From contig CM074695.1 in assembly GCA_037367355.1 (NCBI GenBank), forward strand, positions 4,402,001 to 4,466,000: DNA of 64,000 nucleotides, given 5' to 3'. The DNA comes from Neoscytalidium dimidiatum. Taxonomy: Eukaryota > Ascomycota > Dothideomycetes > Botryosphaeriales > Botryosphaeriaceae. A program made the position numbers and the translations under genes. This document shows, piece by piece, positions 53,606 to 64,000 of this stretch. The notes below the pieces were generated by a model, which saw only the letters and a program-made list of their open reading frames with translations, had not been told where the DNA came from and did no database searches. Position 1 is the stretch's first letter, and every line of letters starts with the position of its first letter.

Positions 53606-56418
53606 CTATCCATCATCTCTGCTCTTCTTAGTCACTCCGCCATCTACATTCTTCCCATCAACTTCACCCTCACTTTCACCTTCGTCACCACCTCTGTCGC
53701 CCTCCTCAGTTCCGTTGCCCACCTCTCCCTCACTCCCTTCAGCATCATCCTCCTCTCCCTCTCCACTTCCCTCTTTCTCACCACCACCACCACCACAACC
53801 CCTCCTCAAATACCTCCCCAAACTCTCACACAGCCTATCCAACACAAACTCCGCCTCGCTCATCCCCGCCATCATCGGACTATTCTCCCCAATCCAGTCC
53901 CACTCTACCAACCCCTCAACCTCTTCCTCCCGCTCCTCCTCTTCCCTGCTCTCCGCCGTGAACCTGATCAACCGCGTGAACTCGACCCACTCCTCATACG
54001 AGTACCTTTTCGGCCGCACCCTATCCACATCCTCCTTCAAATCCTTCGCCACCGCGCGAATCGCCTGCGCCAAGCGCCGCGCCAGCCGCGCATCCGACAC
54101 ATCCTCGCTGCTCGCCTCAGCGGCCGCGGACGCGAGGCTGCGCGGAGCATCGTCCCGGTCGGCCGACTGCGGGTCCTCGCCGTTGCCAGCTTCTTCTTCT
54201 TCGTCATCGTCGTTGGCGTCGGAGGATGACGGAGGCGGGCCGAGCGGGATGCCGCGGCGGATGCGGCGGCGCGCGGCCGCCTGCTGGAGCAGGCGCAGCA
54301 GGCGCGGGTGCGCCTCCAGGAAGTCGTGCCAGATGCCGGCTTTGGGCAGGACGGTGACGTCGGCGAGCTTGGACGTCGCGTTTTTGAAGCCCGAGATGAC
54401 GGTGTCGCCCTAATTCGAATCGTTAGCACGCAGTCCCGCAGATTCTTTTTTTTTTTTTCGTCCCCCTTCGTCTCGTTTGCCGCCCGATGAGCCGGCTGGT
54501 GAGACGGAAGCGGGGTGGCAGTCATCGGGGAGACGGGGGCAAACTCACCATATCCGAAATCAGAATCGTCATCGTCGGCACCGCGATCAGGCTCCACACG
54601 ACGAAGAAGGCGCGGCCCGCGTTCGACTTGGGCGCCAGGTCGCCGTACCCGACCGTCAGCAGCGAGACGTAGCAGAAGTACAGCGCCTGGAAGTACGTCA
54701 GGCCCTGCGCGTCGCGCTCCGCCCGCCAGAAGACCACCGCGCCCACGCACCACAGGATCCCGAACGCGATGACCGACAGCGTCAGCGCGTACCACCGCTT
54801 GAAGCGCGCCGTCGAGTGCTGGATCGCCCGCATCGCCTTGAACCGGTCCTTCTCCTCGCGCAGCAGGAGCGGCCGCGGCTTGCGGATCGGGTTCATCTTC
54901 GCGACGACGTGCTTTTTCTTCTTCTTCTTTTTCTTGGGTGCGCGGCGGTGTTGGTCGTTCTGTCGGGTTTCGTGTGGCCTGCGTATGCGCGTTGCGGCGG
55001 AGACGTCGACGGCGTTGAATGGGGCGGAGATGCGCAGAGGGTGGTGACGGTCTGCGTTGTTGGATTTCTTCTCGTTGACCCGTTGGCGTAGCTCGAAGGA
55101 CGAGGTTACGACCCGGTCGAGCGTCCGGCTGCGGATCTTGTCGATGTGCTTGCGCACCACCTTTTCTTGGCCGAGGTCGGTTGAGAATTTGTAGATGCTT
55201 GAGACGACCAGACCGAGCATGATGATGCCGCCGACTGAGTAGGGGAAGACGAGGCCGCGTGTCACGTCGTTGGATGGTACAAGGTCGCCTGTAAGACCGT
55301 AAGTATGTCTTGTAAAAGATGCATGAGTGGTGGCAGGACGTACCGAAGCCGACGGTAAGGATGGTCACGTCACAGAAGTATAAGGCGTTCACGAAGGTCC
55401 AGCCGTCTTGACCATGGAGCGTCTCTATTCGCGAGAAAATGCCGCCACCGCCGGCTAACCAGACGAAGAAGAGCATTGTCTGGAGAATCAGGGTCCGTTG
55501 TGATTCGGTTAGGGTGAAGGTCTGCGGGTAGTGACCGCGCCAGTACCCAACCATGTTTATCATCAATATCATGGAGCAGACGCAGTACAGAACTGCTGCC
55601 ATGATGCCATACCAATAACCTTGAGTGTAGGTTTGGTTCGGACGGTCCGGCGGAAGGTAGATCTCCATGCATGCAAGGATTGCTGTAAGCTGAACAAAAT
55701 CAGTCAGTACATGTTAAAAATGCAATATTTGGATCCTAGATGAAGGGGCGCAAGGATGACTTACCAAAACAGTAGCAACGTACCACATGATTATGGTTGT
55801 AGGAAGAGCAACTATGTACCGTATTTTCTGAGTGAAGTTCATGAGTAGGAAGAAGTTTCCAATGAAGCCGCATATCAGAGATGCAGCATTAAGCCAAGTG
55901 CACCATTTTGGATCCCTAAATGGGATGCCGTTCAGCTCCGGCAACACCTGGCCATCCACGATTACATCCATTCTCCACCACGTGACGAGCGCCGCAATCG
56001 AGAGCACATTGGCCAGCGGGCCCAACGTAGCAGCGAGGAGCCTGCATTCCTAACATCAGCAGTTACCTTCCTCATAGCATTTATCTCAGCTTACGGAATA
56101 GCAGTGCTCGCAAACCACCAGTCACTGCCAGAAACCATCAGTACTCGGAAGTCCCCATACTCAGAACTCGGATGAACCGCAAACGTACTTCTTGCTCCCA
56201 TCCTCCCTCCTCCTCTCCCAAAACCTGCCCAGGTTCCGCCACGTCCACCTGTCCTTCTTCGCTCGCTTCGGATCCTCCTTACGCTTCTCCCCAGCACGTT
56301 CAGAGACCGGGATCACCGGTTCCTCGACGGCGATGTGCTGTGGTATCGATGCGCCACCGGCGCTATCCGGCTTGTCCGGCAGCGAGGCCGTGGTCAGTGA
56401 AGGATTTGTTGATGCCAT
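53606..56418 (-). CDS. TOK-type outward-rectifier potassium channel (two-pore, 8 TM)
   Basis: Six exons: 56418-56189, 56124-56095 (only 30 nt), 56041-55765, 55689-55344, 55288-54549 and 54409-53606; 2427 nt, 808 residues, all in frame. Two pore loops carry the potassium selectivity filters: 'DVTILTVGFG|DLVPSND' (the exon junction cuts the filter) and 'VSLLTVGYGDLAPKSNAGR'. Several hydrophobic helices precede pore 1, and two more flank pore 2, matching the 8-TM, two-pore plan of yeast Tok1. It acts in the plasma membrane, releasing K+ on depolarisation. Between the pores lies a long basic cytosolic loop with eight consecutive lysines ('RRAPKKKKKKKKHVV'). The C-terminal ~250 residues are cytosolic, ending in a Glu/Gly/Asp-rich, strongly acidic tail. 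The start ATG at 56418 precedes a hydrophilic N-terminus. It is about 120 residues longer than yeast Tok1 (691). Confidence 0.93.
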
Positions 56419-57305
56419 TGCTCTTCTTTCTCAAGCTCTTTATTTACTTTATGAATGCGCTCAATATCGACAGCAAGAGGAAAGAAACTTCGATAATGAT
56501 GTGTGTTGGAACGCAGCTTTGCTATTGCGCTGAGCGCAGTTGCGGCATGACTGTCATTGCAGGAATATTGCGATCGTAACGTAGTGGGCGGGGCGAAAGG
56601 TCGTAGCTGTTCAGTAGACGCCGCGGGATTCAGATGTGGCTGCTGGTAGCGCAGTGCATCACCGCGGGACAGCCGCGGTAGGAGGAAGGTGACGACGATA
56701 AGTGTCTTTGTGTATAAGAAAGCGTGTGGGTGGCATGATAAGGGAATTAAAGAAGGCCGTTACTAGTAGAGGGCGTCAGGCGGCACCAGGGACCTTAGTT
56801 CAGTCCATGTGGACACAGGACGGGCGGCGATCGATGGGATGGGAAAGTGTGCTTTTTGCGGCTGGCCGCCCCATGCTACGAAACAAGGCGCGCACTTGTT
56901 TTGCTGTAACGCGGGCGACTCGGAGAACGGAGAGTGACGCTTGGGGCAAGCCACGCGCCAGATGACGCGGGGTGGGATCGAGACCGAGAGCCCCGATCTC
57001 CGCTGCCTGCCGCAGATCTATCTGCCTGCGGTACTTTCGGGTTCTGAGATGCTCTTTGAAAATGAATGGATTCTCATGTGAGCCCAATGTATTTCTCCCT
57101 TTCTTTTTTCTTTACGGGTATGACATGGAAGAGAAAAAAAAATCATGATGGTAGTATTTACACAGCCGAGCCTTGTTCTGGCCCGGCGTAGCGTGGTCCG
57201 CCGTGTCCATAGTTTGTTTTGGACGCACATGGAGACCCCAAGAGAGCCTCGTATTCCCTTGATTCAGCCTCCGTACAAAAATACACCAGCCGCTCTCTTA
57301 CAAGG
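56419..57305. other. Intergenic region: TOK promoter and ETF alpha 3' region
   Basis: Only short frames without motifs. Poly-A/T runs near 57100-57142 probably lie in the ETF alpha 3' UTR. Confidence 0.5.
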
Positions 57306-58411
57306 CTACTGCTGGGCCTTCAACTTCTCAGTGAGCTCGGGTACCTTCTCAAAAAGATCGCCTACAAGGCCGACATCCGCGACCTGAAAGATAGGCGCAT
57401 CCGGATCTTTGTTGATCGCGGCGATGACCTTGCTGTCCTTCATGCCAGCTAAGTGCTGGATAGCGCCTGAGATGCCTGCGCAGAGGTAGAGCTGCGGCGC
57501 AACATTTTTACCAGTCTGGCCGACCTGCAGACTGTTGTCCGCAAACCCACTGTCAACAGCAGCACGAGAAGCGCCAATGGCAGCACCGAGAGCGTCAGCA
57601 AGCGGAGGCATCAAGCGATCAAACTCCTCCTTGGACTTAAGACCACGACCGCCGGACACAACCCTGCTAGCAGTTGCCAGGTCGGGTCTGTCAGACTTAG
57701 CCAGGTCTTCAGAGACCCATTCAGTGGGGTTCTCGGCCTTGGGGTCAACACCCTCCTCGAGCGCAGCGCTTCCACCCTCGGTCTCTCCAGCAGGGAAAGC
57801 CGTGCCACGGACAGTTATGATTTTGATGGGATCGGAGGACTGGACGGTAAGGATGGCATTTCCGGCGTAAATAGGGCGAACGAAGGCTGTATGCATCAGT
57901 ATTCGTATCGACGTTTTTATCATACACTGGGTGACCCACTATCCTCGCTCTCAATGGCGGTGATATCGGAGACCTGCTGGACATCGAGCAGAGCGGCTAC
58001 ACGCGGCAGAAGGTTCTTGCCGAATGCAGAATGCCCCGCCAGAACGTGGGTGAAGCCGCCCTTCTTGATGTTTTCAACCAGCAGTGGCGCGAAGTTCTCG
58101 GGCAGACCTTTGTCATATGCGCTGTTCTCGATGAAGATGACCTTCTCTAGACCCTTGACCTTAGCCGCCTCGTCGGCAACGGCCTTGATGTTGCTGCCAG
58201 CAACGAAGCCGGTAACAGAGCCACCCAGCTTCTGCGCAGCCGTCACTGCGGCCAATGATCCCGGGTTGAGCTTGCCCTCCCTCTGCTCCAACACTGCCAG
58301 GGTCGAGAGTAATCGCGCGATGAAGGACTGGTGGGGTAGCGAAATCGGGCGGACTGATCTGAGCTGGGTGCGCGCTTGGCGGAGCGCAGTGTTGCGCACG
58401 GTCGAGAACAT
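57306..58411 (-). CDS. Electron transfer flavoprotein alpha subunit, mitochondrial
   Basis: Exons 58411-57940 and 57886-57306; 1053 nt, 350 residues. The donor GTGGGT at 57939 joins '...ITAIESED' to '[10 protein letters not shown]', restoring the conserved family sequence. The first ~35 residues are basic, Ser/Arg/Leu-rich and lack acids ([20 protein letters not shown]), a mitochondrial targeting peptide. Domain I has '[20 protein letters not shown]' and '[23 protein letters not shown]'. The C-terminal FAD domain is canonical: '[15 protein letters not shown]', '[16 protein letters not shown]', '[25 protein letters not shown]' and '[28 protein letters not shown]'. ETF alpha pairs with ETF beta and passes electrons from acyl-CoA and other matrix dehydrogenases to ETF-ubiquinone oxidoreductase. 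The longer in-frame extension upstream of 58411 lacks an ATG. It is divergent from the Swi3-like gene. Confidence 0.96.
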
Positions 58412-58861
58412 GGCGGCAGTGGTCGTGCGCGAGGAGATGTTGGTAGAGGAGGCCGATTGAAGGGAGAGGGATGAGAAGGGCGAGGAAGCGGCCTGGGTTT
58501 TAGAGAGCGTCAAGCTTGAGCTCCGAGAGTCGGCAGCAGTCCGAGGTTATCCACAAGAGCTTCCACCTGCGCCTTGCCTGTTTGGTCATAGCGGGCTTGG
58601 CACGATCGCGGAGAGACCAGCGGCGCGCTGAAGAAGTTCACGTCCCAGTCCTCCACGACGCGCATCACCCGCCATCAACCTCGCGCCCTTCATCACACAC
58701 TGCGTCCCACCGCTCACCGCACCACCGTTGCGGTCGCGTCACTCACTACCATTAGGCGCCTCCGCGTTTAACCCCTCACCCGCGCCGCATCGCGCTCTCT
58801 CAGTCGAGACGTAGCTTCATCCCCAGGGCTGCGCGCCTGCCCAATTCTTGCCCGCATCGCA
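58412..58861. promoter_or_regulatory. Divergent promoter between ETF alpha and the Swi3/Rsc8-like gene
   Basis: 450 bp between two divergent housekeeping start codons; GC-rich, no clear TATA, pyrimidine-rich just before the ATG at 58862. Confidence 0.45.
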
Positions 58862-61623
58862 ATGGCCGACGAGCTTCCCGGCACCGATAACTCTACTATT
58901 CCTGCCCAGGAGGTTGACGCGCCTTCCGCTGCCGACGACGGCGCTACTGAGGCCCCGGCCAACAACTCTCAGAACGAACAAGCCACAGGTACGTAACAAC
59001 ACATACAGTCACTTTCCGGCAGTCATCATGGCTCCTTCACACAATGATCTTGTGTCTTTGCTTTTCGGAGATGATTCATCTCCGTTATTGCCTGGACCTA
59101 GCGCGCAAAGTCAATCCACCGAACCCAACCTAGGAGAGCTCCCTCCGCCGGAAGCCTTACCGCAACTCGACCTCAATCCAAGCCTGCAGGAGAGCCCTAT
59201 GAGCACGTTGTCTCCGTTGGGATCAACCCCTCCTTTGGTTTCAGATTGGGATGAGCTGATCAACTGGGGTGAGCTTGCGTCACAAATGGATGCCATTTGC
59301 ATCGATTGAGGCGTTTGTCTCACTTCCCTGTGAGGTTAAGGCGGCCTGGCTCGCACCATTTACGACATTGTTTGCAGCAGTGGGTGAGCTCCATGGTGTG
59401 GGCTCGCAATGAGGTTGCGTACCAGTTTTCGTGCGATTTGGTCACTTTTCGACTGATAGCTGACACTTGCACACTGCGGTCTTGTTCTTCCCTTGCCTTC
59501 TGAGCTGACTGTTAAAATGCGCAGACGCAGATACCGCCATGGCAGACGACGCTCAGGAATCGGCACAAAAGGATGATTCCACACCCGCTCCGGTTTCCGA
59601 CAACCCGCTCGACGCGCCTGAAGGACCAAGGCCGGAGAACGAGGATGCTGACGCGGCGGAGGATGAAGAGATGGGCGGCATGGATGACACGAAGAAAGAA
59701 GGAGGCAGCCCAGATAAGGACGCAGGAGACAATGCCGATGCTGCCGCAGACGATCAGCCAACCCAAACGAAGTCCGCGTTGGAGAACCAGGCTCGCTCTC
59801 ACCTCATCGCCCAGACTCACGCCATCATCCTTCCGAGCTACAGCACCTGGTTTGATATGCATTCCATTCACAATATCGAGCGCAAGGCTCTACCGGAATT
59901 TTTCAACAGCAGGAACCGCAGCAAGACCCCGGCGGTCTACAAGGATTACCGTGATTTCATGGTCAACACGTACCGTCTGAATCCCGCGGAATACCTGACT
60001 GTGACGGCCTGCCGCCGCAACCTGGCTGGCGATGTCTGCGCTATCATGCGCGTACACGCCTTCCTAGAGCAGTGGGGGTTGATCAACTACCAGGTTGACC
60101 CGGACACCAGACCCTCGAATATCGGCCCACCATTTACTGGGCATTTCAAGATTACGGCCGATACGCCTCGTGGGCTGCAGCCGCATCAGCCCGCACCCAA
60201 ATCTACCGTTGCCGCCGGCAAGCCTCTTACTGCCACCGATCGCCTTGCAAGCCAAACCCCGGCCTCGAAAGAAGATCTCAACCTTGAAATTCGCCGCAAC
60301 GTCTACGAATCCAATGGAAAGGAGGTTACACCCGCCGATTCCAAGGACAAACCCGCCAACGGTGAAGGTTCCGCAACAAATGGCACGCAGCTTGCGGATA
60401 GTAAGTCCCTGGTAGACGCTCTCAAGGAACCTGGCCGTCAAGTCAACTGTTTTTCGTGCGGCATTGACTGCACCCGCGTACACTATCATAACACGAAATC
60501 CGCCCCTCACTCGGCTTCGGGTAAGACTGCAGCCATGCTGAAGTATGACCTGTGCCCGAACTGCTTCTTGGAAGGCCGGTTCCCCTCTTCAAGCACTGCC
60601 TCAGACTACACCAAGATTGAGAACGACAAGTACTCTGGTATCCCTGATAGGAACGCGCCATGGACAGATGGAGAGACCCTGCGCCTTCTTGAAGCCTTGG
60701 AGATGTTCGATGAGGACTGGAATCAGGTTGCTGAGTATGTTGGCAACCGATCAAGAGAGGAGTGCGTCCTCAAATTCTTGCAACTCGAAATCGAAGACCA
60801 GTACCTTGAAGAGCAAGAAAACGCCAATAAGACCGATCTTACTGGAGGCAACTTGTCCTACCTGAGCAACGGTCGTCTTCCATTCAGCCAGGCCGACAAC
60901 GCTGTGCTATCAGTTATGGGATTCCTTGCTGGCCTGGCGGACCCCGCTGTCACTGCAGCTGCCGCGGGAAAGAGCGTCGACGAGATGAAGCGCGCTCTGC
61001 GGGAGAAGCTTGAAAAGGGCGACGCTGCTGCGAGTGAATCTGATAAGGGCAAGGAGAAAGAAGCCTCTGCTGCTCCCCCTGCGGCTGAGGCTGAGGTCAA
61101 GAACGAGGACAGCATGGACGTCGATTCGAGCTCACCGAAAGCGACCGACGCCGCCGGTACCACTAAAACCGATTCCACTAAGTCCGCAAACCCGTACGCC
61201 ACTGTCCCTCTCGCCCTGTCCGCCGCTCGAGCTGCAGCTCTCGCCTCCCACGAGGAGCGTAACATCTCTCGCCTAGTGTCGAGTGCGGTCAACATCGAAT
61301 TACAGAAGATGCAGCTCAAGCTACAGCAATTTTCGGAGCTAGAACAAGTCCTCTCCGCGGAGCGCCGGGATCTTGAACGTCGCCGCCAACAACTTTTCCT
61401 CGATCGCCTCTCCTTCCAGAAACGCATGCGGTCCGTTGAGGATGCATTCAAGCGTGCGGCTGCCGCAGGTCCCCAGGAAGGAATGAAGATCGTCCAGGAG
61501 GCGGTTCACGGTGCCAACGCGTTTGGCGAGAAGTTGGGCGTGCAAAAGGTCGGCTCCGGCGACGAAGGTGACATTTCGCCGCTGAAAGAGGGCGATGAGG
61601 GCTTCAAGAGTCATGAGATCTAA
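58862..61623 (+). CDS. SWI/SNF-RSC chromatin remodelling subunit (Swi3/Rsc8/Ssr2 homologue)
   Basis: Exons 58862-58988 and 59531-61623; 2220 nt, 739 residues. Exon 1 joins in frame to 'DTAMADDAQES'; an alternative start is that methionine (59539). After an acidic, disordered N-terminus comes a SWIRM domain (~'AIILPSYSTWFDMHSIHNIE' to 'FLEQWGLINYQV'). Next is a ZZ-like zinc finger ('VNCFSCGIDCTRVHYHN ... LCPNCFLEGRFP'), a SANT/Myb domain ('APWTDGETLRLLEALEMFDED ... VGNRSREECVLKFLQLEIED') and a C-terminal coiled coil ('NIELQKMQLKLQQFSELEQV'). This order is diagnostic of Swi3, Rsc8 and SMARCC proteins. They dimerise and form the core of SWI/SNF and RSC complexes that move nucleosomes with ATP. 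The 542-nt intron is long for this genome and contains a separate open frame (59028-59309). Confidence 0.95.
59028..59309 (+). CDS. Open frame nested in the Swi3-like intron, acidic/Pro-rich 93-residue product
   Basis: A complete ATG-to-TGA frame inside the intron of the host gene, same strand. It begins MAPSHNDLVSLLFGDDSSPL, has a Pro/Ser-rich middle and ends in 'SDWDELINWGELASQMDA' and 'ICID'. The alternation of acidic and bulky hydrophobic residues at the end resembles an acidic activation domain. The ATG lies 39 bases into the intron. It might be an independent small gene, an alternative first exon or terminus of the host, or chance. I recognise no family. Confidence 0.35.
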   Translation: MAPSHNDLVSLLFGDDSSPLLPGPSAQSQSTEPNLGELPPPEALPQLDLNPSLQESPMSTLSPLGSTPPLVSDWDELINWGELASQMDAICID

Positions 61624-64000
61624 GATAGCTATTCATGCGCATATGAAGAAGAAAATGCGGGCGGTATGCACGAAGGATGATAAAGGGCTGAAAGCTTAGA
61701 AGGCGTTTTTTTTTTCCATTACTATTTTGTTAGTGATGAAAGGTCCGTTGACTTGAACATAGTCAAAGGTGGGGGAAATTCGAGGCGCTGGCGGGTCCCA
61801 ATCTCCTGTTCTACTATTTTCTTTTACCACTTTCGTCTCTTTCTCAAGGAATCAGAAATGGCATTATTACTATTTAAGTTGCAGTCTACGTTCCTTGGTG
61901 GATTCTCGATTCGGTTGGATGTGTGGAAAAGGGCGAGCTCGCTGTGCCGGGCTGTGGCTTATTCGTCGCTCTGTATTTTTAAGTGGTACTATTTAAGGAA
62001 TGAGACGGTTCTGCTTCGGTCGATTTGGTGTGTGCAGCCTGATGGTGAGACTTGAGGAGTTGCACGTGATGCAGAGGTAGGTCTGACGTCGGTCCTGCGT
62101 TTGGCATACTCTTTACCTCACAGTCACGGAGCCTGACCATTCAATTCGAACTGTTTACGGAATATTAATATCTCTTTTTTACTCGCGCAGTTCGAGATCG
62201 CCCCATCGCTTTTTCATCTATCGGCGCGGTCCTCTATTAACTATACTCGCTTGCGGAGTAAGGCGCAAGCGTCTTACAGTAATTGATATCAGCATGAACT
62301 AATAGACGCATGGACAATCACCACGTGGTTCTACACACCGCTTGATCGCTTATTCTATAAAACTTTTTGTTTCTATTTCGAAAAGAAAAAAAACAGGAGA
62401 GCTTAGGCCATCAAAAAAAAAATATCAGGCAAGAAGAGCCGGCCGTTGCGAGCGAGCTCCGTGTCCCCTGGCCGGCGATAGTGTACAGCCCAAAGCACAC
62501 CACCAAGACGCTTCCCAATCCGGAATCGGCATTGTCCGCGTCTACTCAACGCTTCCCCTTCCCCCTCACTCCGCCGCAGGATCCCCGCCCTTCCTCCAGC
62601 GCAGTCTCCGACTCACCGCGTGGTCAATTCCGCCGAGTAAGCTACAGCCTCGCCCTTGGGCCGTGAGTGGGTTGCGCCTTGCGGAGGAGAGGCAATCTAC
62701 TGGGGGGCGAAAGGGTGGGGCGGGGTAGGAGCGGAGTGTTTGGTGGGGGGGGAGGAAGGGAGAATTTGTGCGGAGATTTTTTTTTTCTTCTATTGTCGCT
62801 GGCATGTAGCAGTGCTGCTGCCGCGATAGGGGAGCAGTGGGTCGCAAGAAGAAATAGGGCGTTCGCTTTGAGAGATGACGGGCCACACGTGGGGACATAA
62901 TATCTCGAGTGGCTGGTTCACGGGCAGTTGAAGCAAGCCGTCCGGATGTGGGTGTCATGTAAGAGGGGTAAAGTCTCCGTCCGGGCGGCTGCGCCGGCGG
63001 CCTGCTGCATGCTGTGCTGCGGTTTGAAGGGTGGGTTTCTTCTGTCACTTGCTGTGGTGGTGCAGGATGCTGCGGGCTTTGGAGGGGCTCGGCGGGGTGG
63101 ATGAGGTGGGCGTAGGAGGATTCTGGGTAGCCGACTGGAGGCGTTTCATGTTCTGACGAACATGGGGGAGATAGCGATGCTGCTATGGATTGATTCGTAC
63201 TTAGGTGGGACGAGGGCGTGCATGTGGGTAAGGTGTGAGTGTTGTCATGGTCACATTCGTGGATTATGTTGTTGTGACGTATGGTTACGTAGTAGCGAAT
63301 GTAGCGGATGATCTGCTGCGGTCCGGGCCTGAAACGCCATTTAAATGCTCTAAAAAGTTAGTGCCTGCCTGTTTCACTGGATTTGTTTATTGGCAACCGG
63401 GATTTCTCCTCTTGCGTTCTCATTTATGAGGCAACTTTGATGTATGGCTAAACAGTAGGTAGCAGTGCCATCGGCACTGCTTTGTTTTCTTCAACCGTAT
63501 TTCAGCTAGTAGCAAGATGTTGATCTCTGAATATACCTACGCTCTTCTTGCGCAATTTCATCTCTAAGTGTCACGATGAAAGTGAAACGGGGTGATTTAC
63601 ATGGTACGGTAGGAGAAATCCACCCTTCCGTACTCGAAGAAACAAAATTCGAATGAGGCACAGACGCAGCTGTGTAGCTATAATATTCAGAGTGATATTA
63701 GCAACAGATTTAAGTAACTGCTCTTCTTTCCCATAGCATGCCAGAATGGTTAACGGTCTACTGCGGGCCGAAGGCTGGTGAACTCTCTTCCCCCATCTCT
63801 GCAGGGTTGAAATTGGAGTGTGTGATAGACAAAAGCAACACCACTATTACCCTCGCATCCACGCGCCTCACATCCTCAATGTATTGAACCCGTAGAGGTG
63901 TCTGAGCTGGCTACACAGGATGCATTTGAACAAAGCCAAACTCTTCCTTGTGAAACCTGTTTCTGCTTCCTCCCGTGCCCGCTGTGCGATCATTACTCGT
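61624..64000. other. Gene-poor region to the window end
   Basis: Apart from the 3' UTR of the Swi3-like gene (T-run at 61707-61715), no gene is recognised on either strand. It contains a copy of the ~35-bp dispersed repeat at 62924-62959 and several T/A homopolymers. Confidence 0.5.
62924..62959 (+). repeat. Sixth copy of the ~35-bp dispersed repeat
   Basis: GCAGTTGAAGCA then AGCCGTCCGGATG and GGGTGTCATG. It matches copy B at 41801 in its first half and copy A's 'GTGTCATG' end, 20 kb from the cluster. Confidence 0.6.

Noticed and set aside
57920..58513. Longer N-terminus for ETF alpha starting near 58513
   Set aside because: That codon is TTG on the minus strand; the first ATG is at 58411 and gives a normal mitochondrial presequence.

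Overview
The window is nuclear DNA of a filamentous ascomycete (Pezizomycotina). The evidence is multi-exon genes with short GT..AG introns, HET-domain genes, a NIS1-type secreted effector, a TOK-type potassium channel, a CAP10/GT90 glycosyltransferase, a fungal Egt2-like enzyme and a Swi3/Rsc8 homologue. Genes lie on both strands and are separated by long stretches without recognisable coding sequence, so no operons are expected. I joined exons by hand from splice sites and reading-frame continuity. No similarity search was run, so family names come from motifs I recognise.

Layout. 0-0.4 kb: tail of a HET-type gene. 1-8.6 kb: a compact group made of an AroM-like protein, an NCS1 nucleobase/hydantoin-type permease, and a hydantoinase fused to a DUF917 domain. 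The permease and hydantoinase are divergent across an 853-bp shared promoter with GATA motifs. This looks like an uptake-plus-degradation module for a hydantoin-like ring compound and is the most interesting system here. 8.8-9.3 kb: NIS1-like effector. 12.7-14.3 kb: GT90 glycosyltransferase. 15.4-16.9 kb: Egt2-like class V aminotransferase-fold lyase with a broken frame. 17.6-18.8 kb: secreted or membrane protein of unknown function. 20.4-22.5 kb: pseudokinase. 26.7-27.2 kb: SnoaL/NTF2-like protein. 31.2-32.6 kb: 2,3-dihydroxybenzoate-decarboxylase-type amidohydrolase. 37.7 kb: a 54-residue Cys-rich protein. 42.8-44.3 kb: RING-like protein. 44.8-47.2 kb: amino acid/GABA/choline-type permease. 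48.4-49.9 kb: HET pseudogene. 50.6-52.7 kb: copper amine oxidase. 53.6-56.4 kb: TOK potassium channel. 57.3-58.4 kb: ETF alpha. 58.9-61.6 kb: Swi3/Rsc8/Ssr2 chromatin subunit.

Four places need a second look at the read level. A 10-G run breaks the hydantoinase frame by one base. A missing segment breaks the Egt2-like frame. Three in-frame stops, each one C-to-T step from a sense codon, interrupt the HET gene at 48-50 kb. A family of diverged ~35-bp repeats is clustered at 41.7-42.4 kb, with one more copy at 62.9 kb.

The larger gene-poor stretches (9.5-12.7, 22.5-26.7, 27.2-31.2, 32.6-42.8 and 61.6-64 kb) contain microsatellites and pyrimidine-rich, promoter-like DNA. I found no convincing genes in them apart from the 54-residue one.
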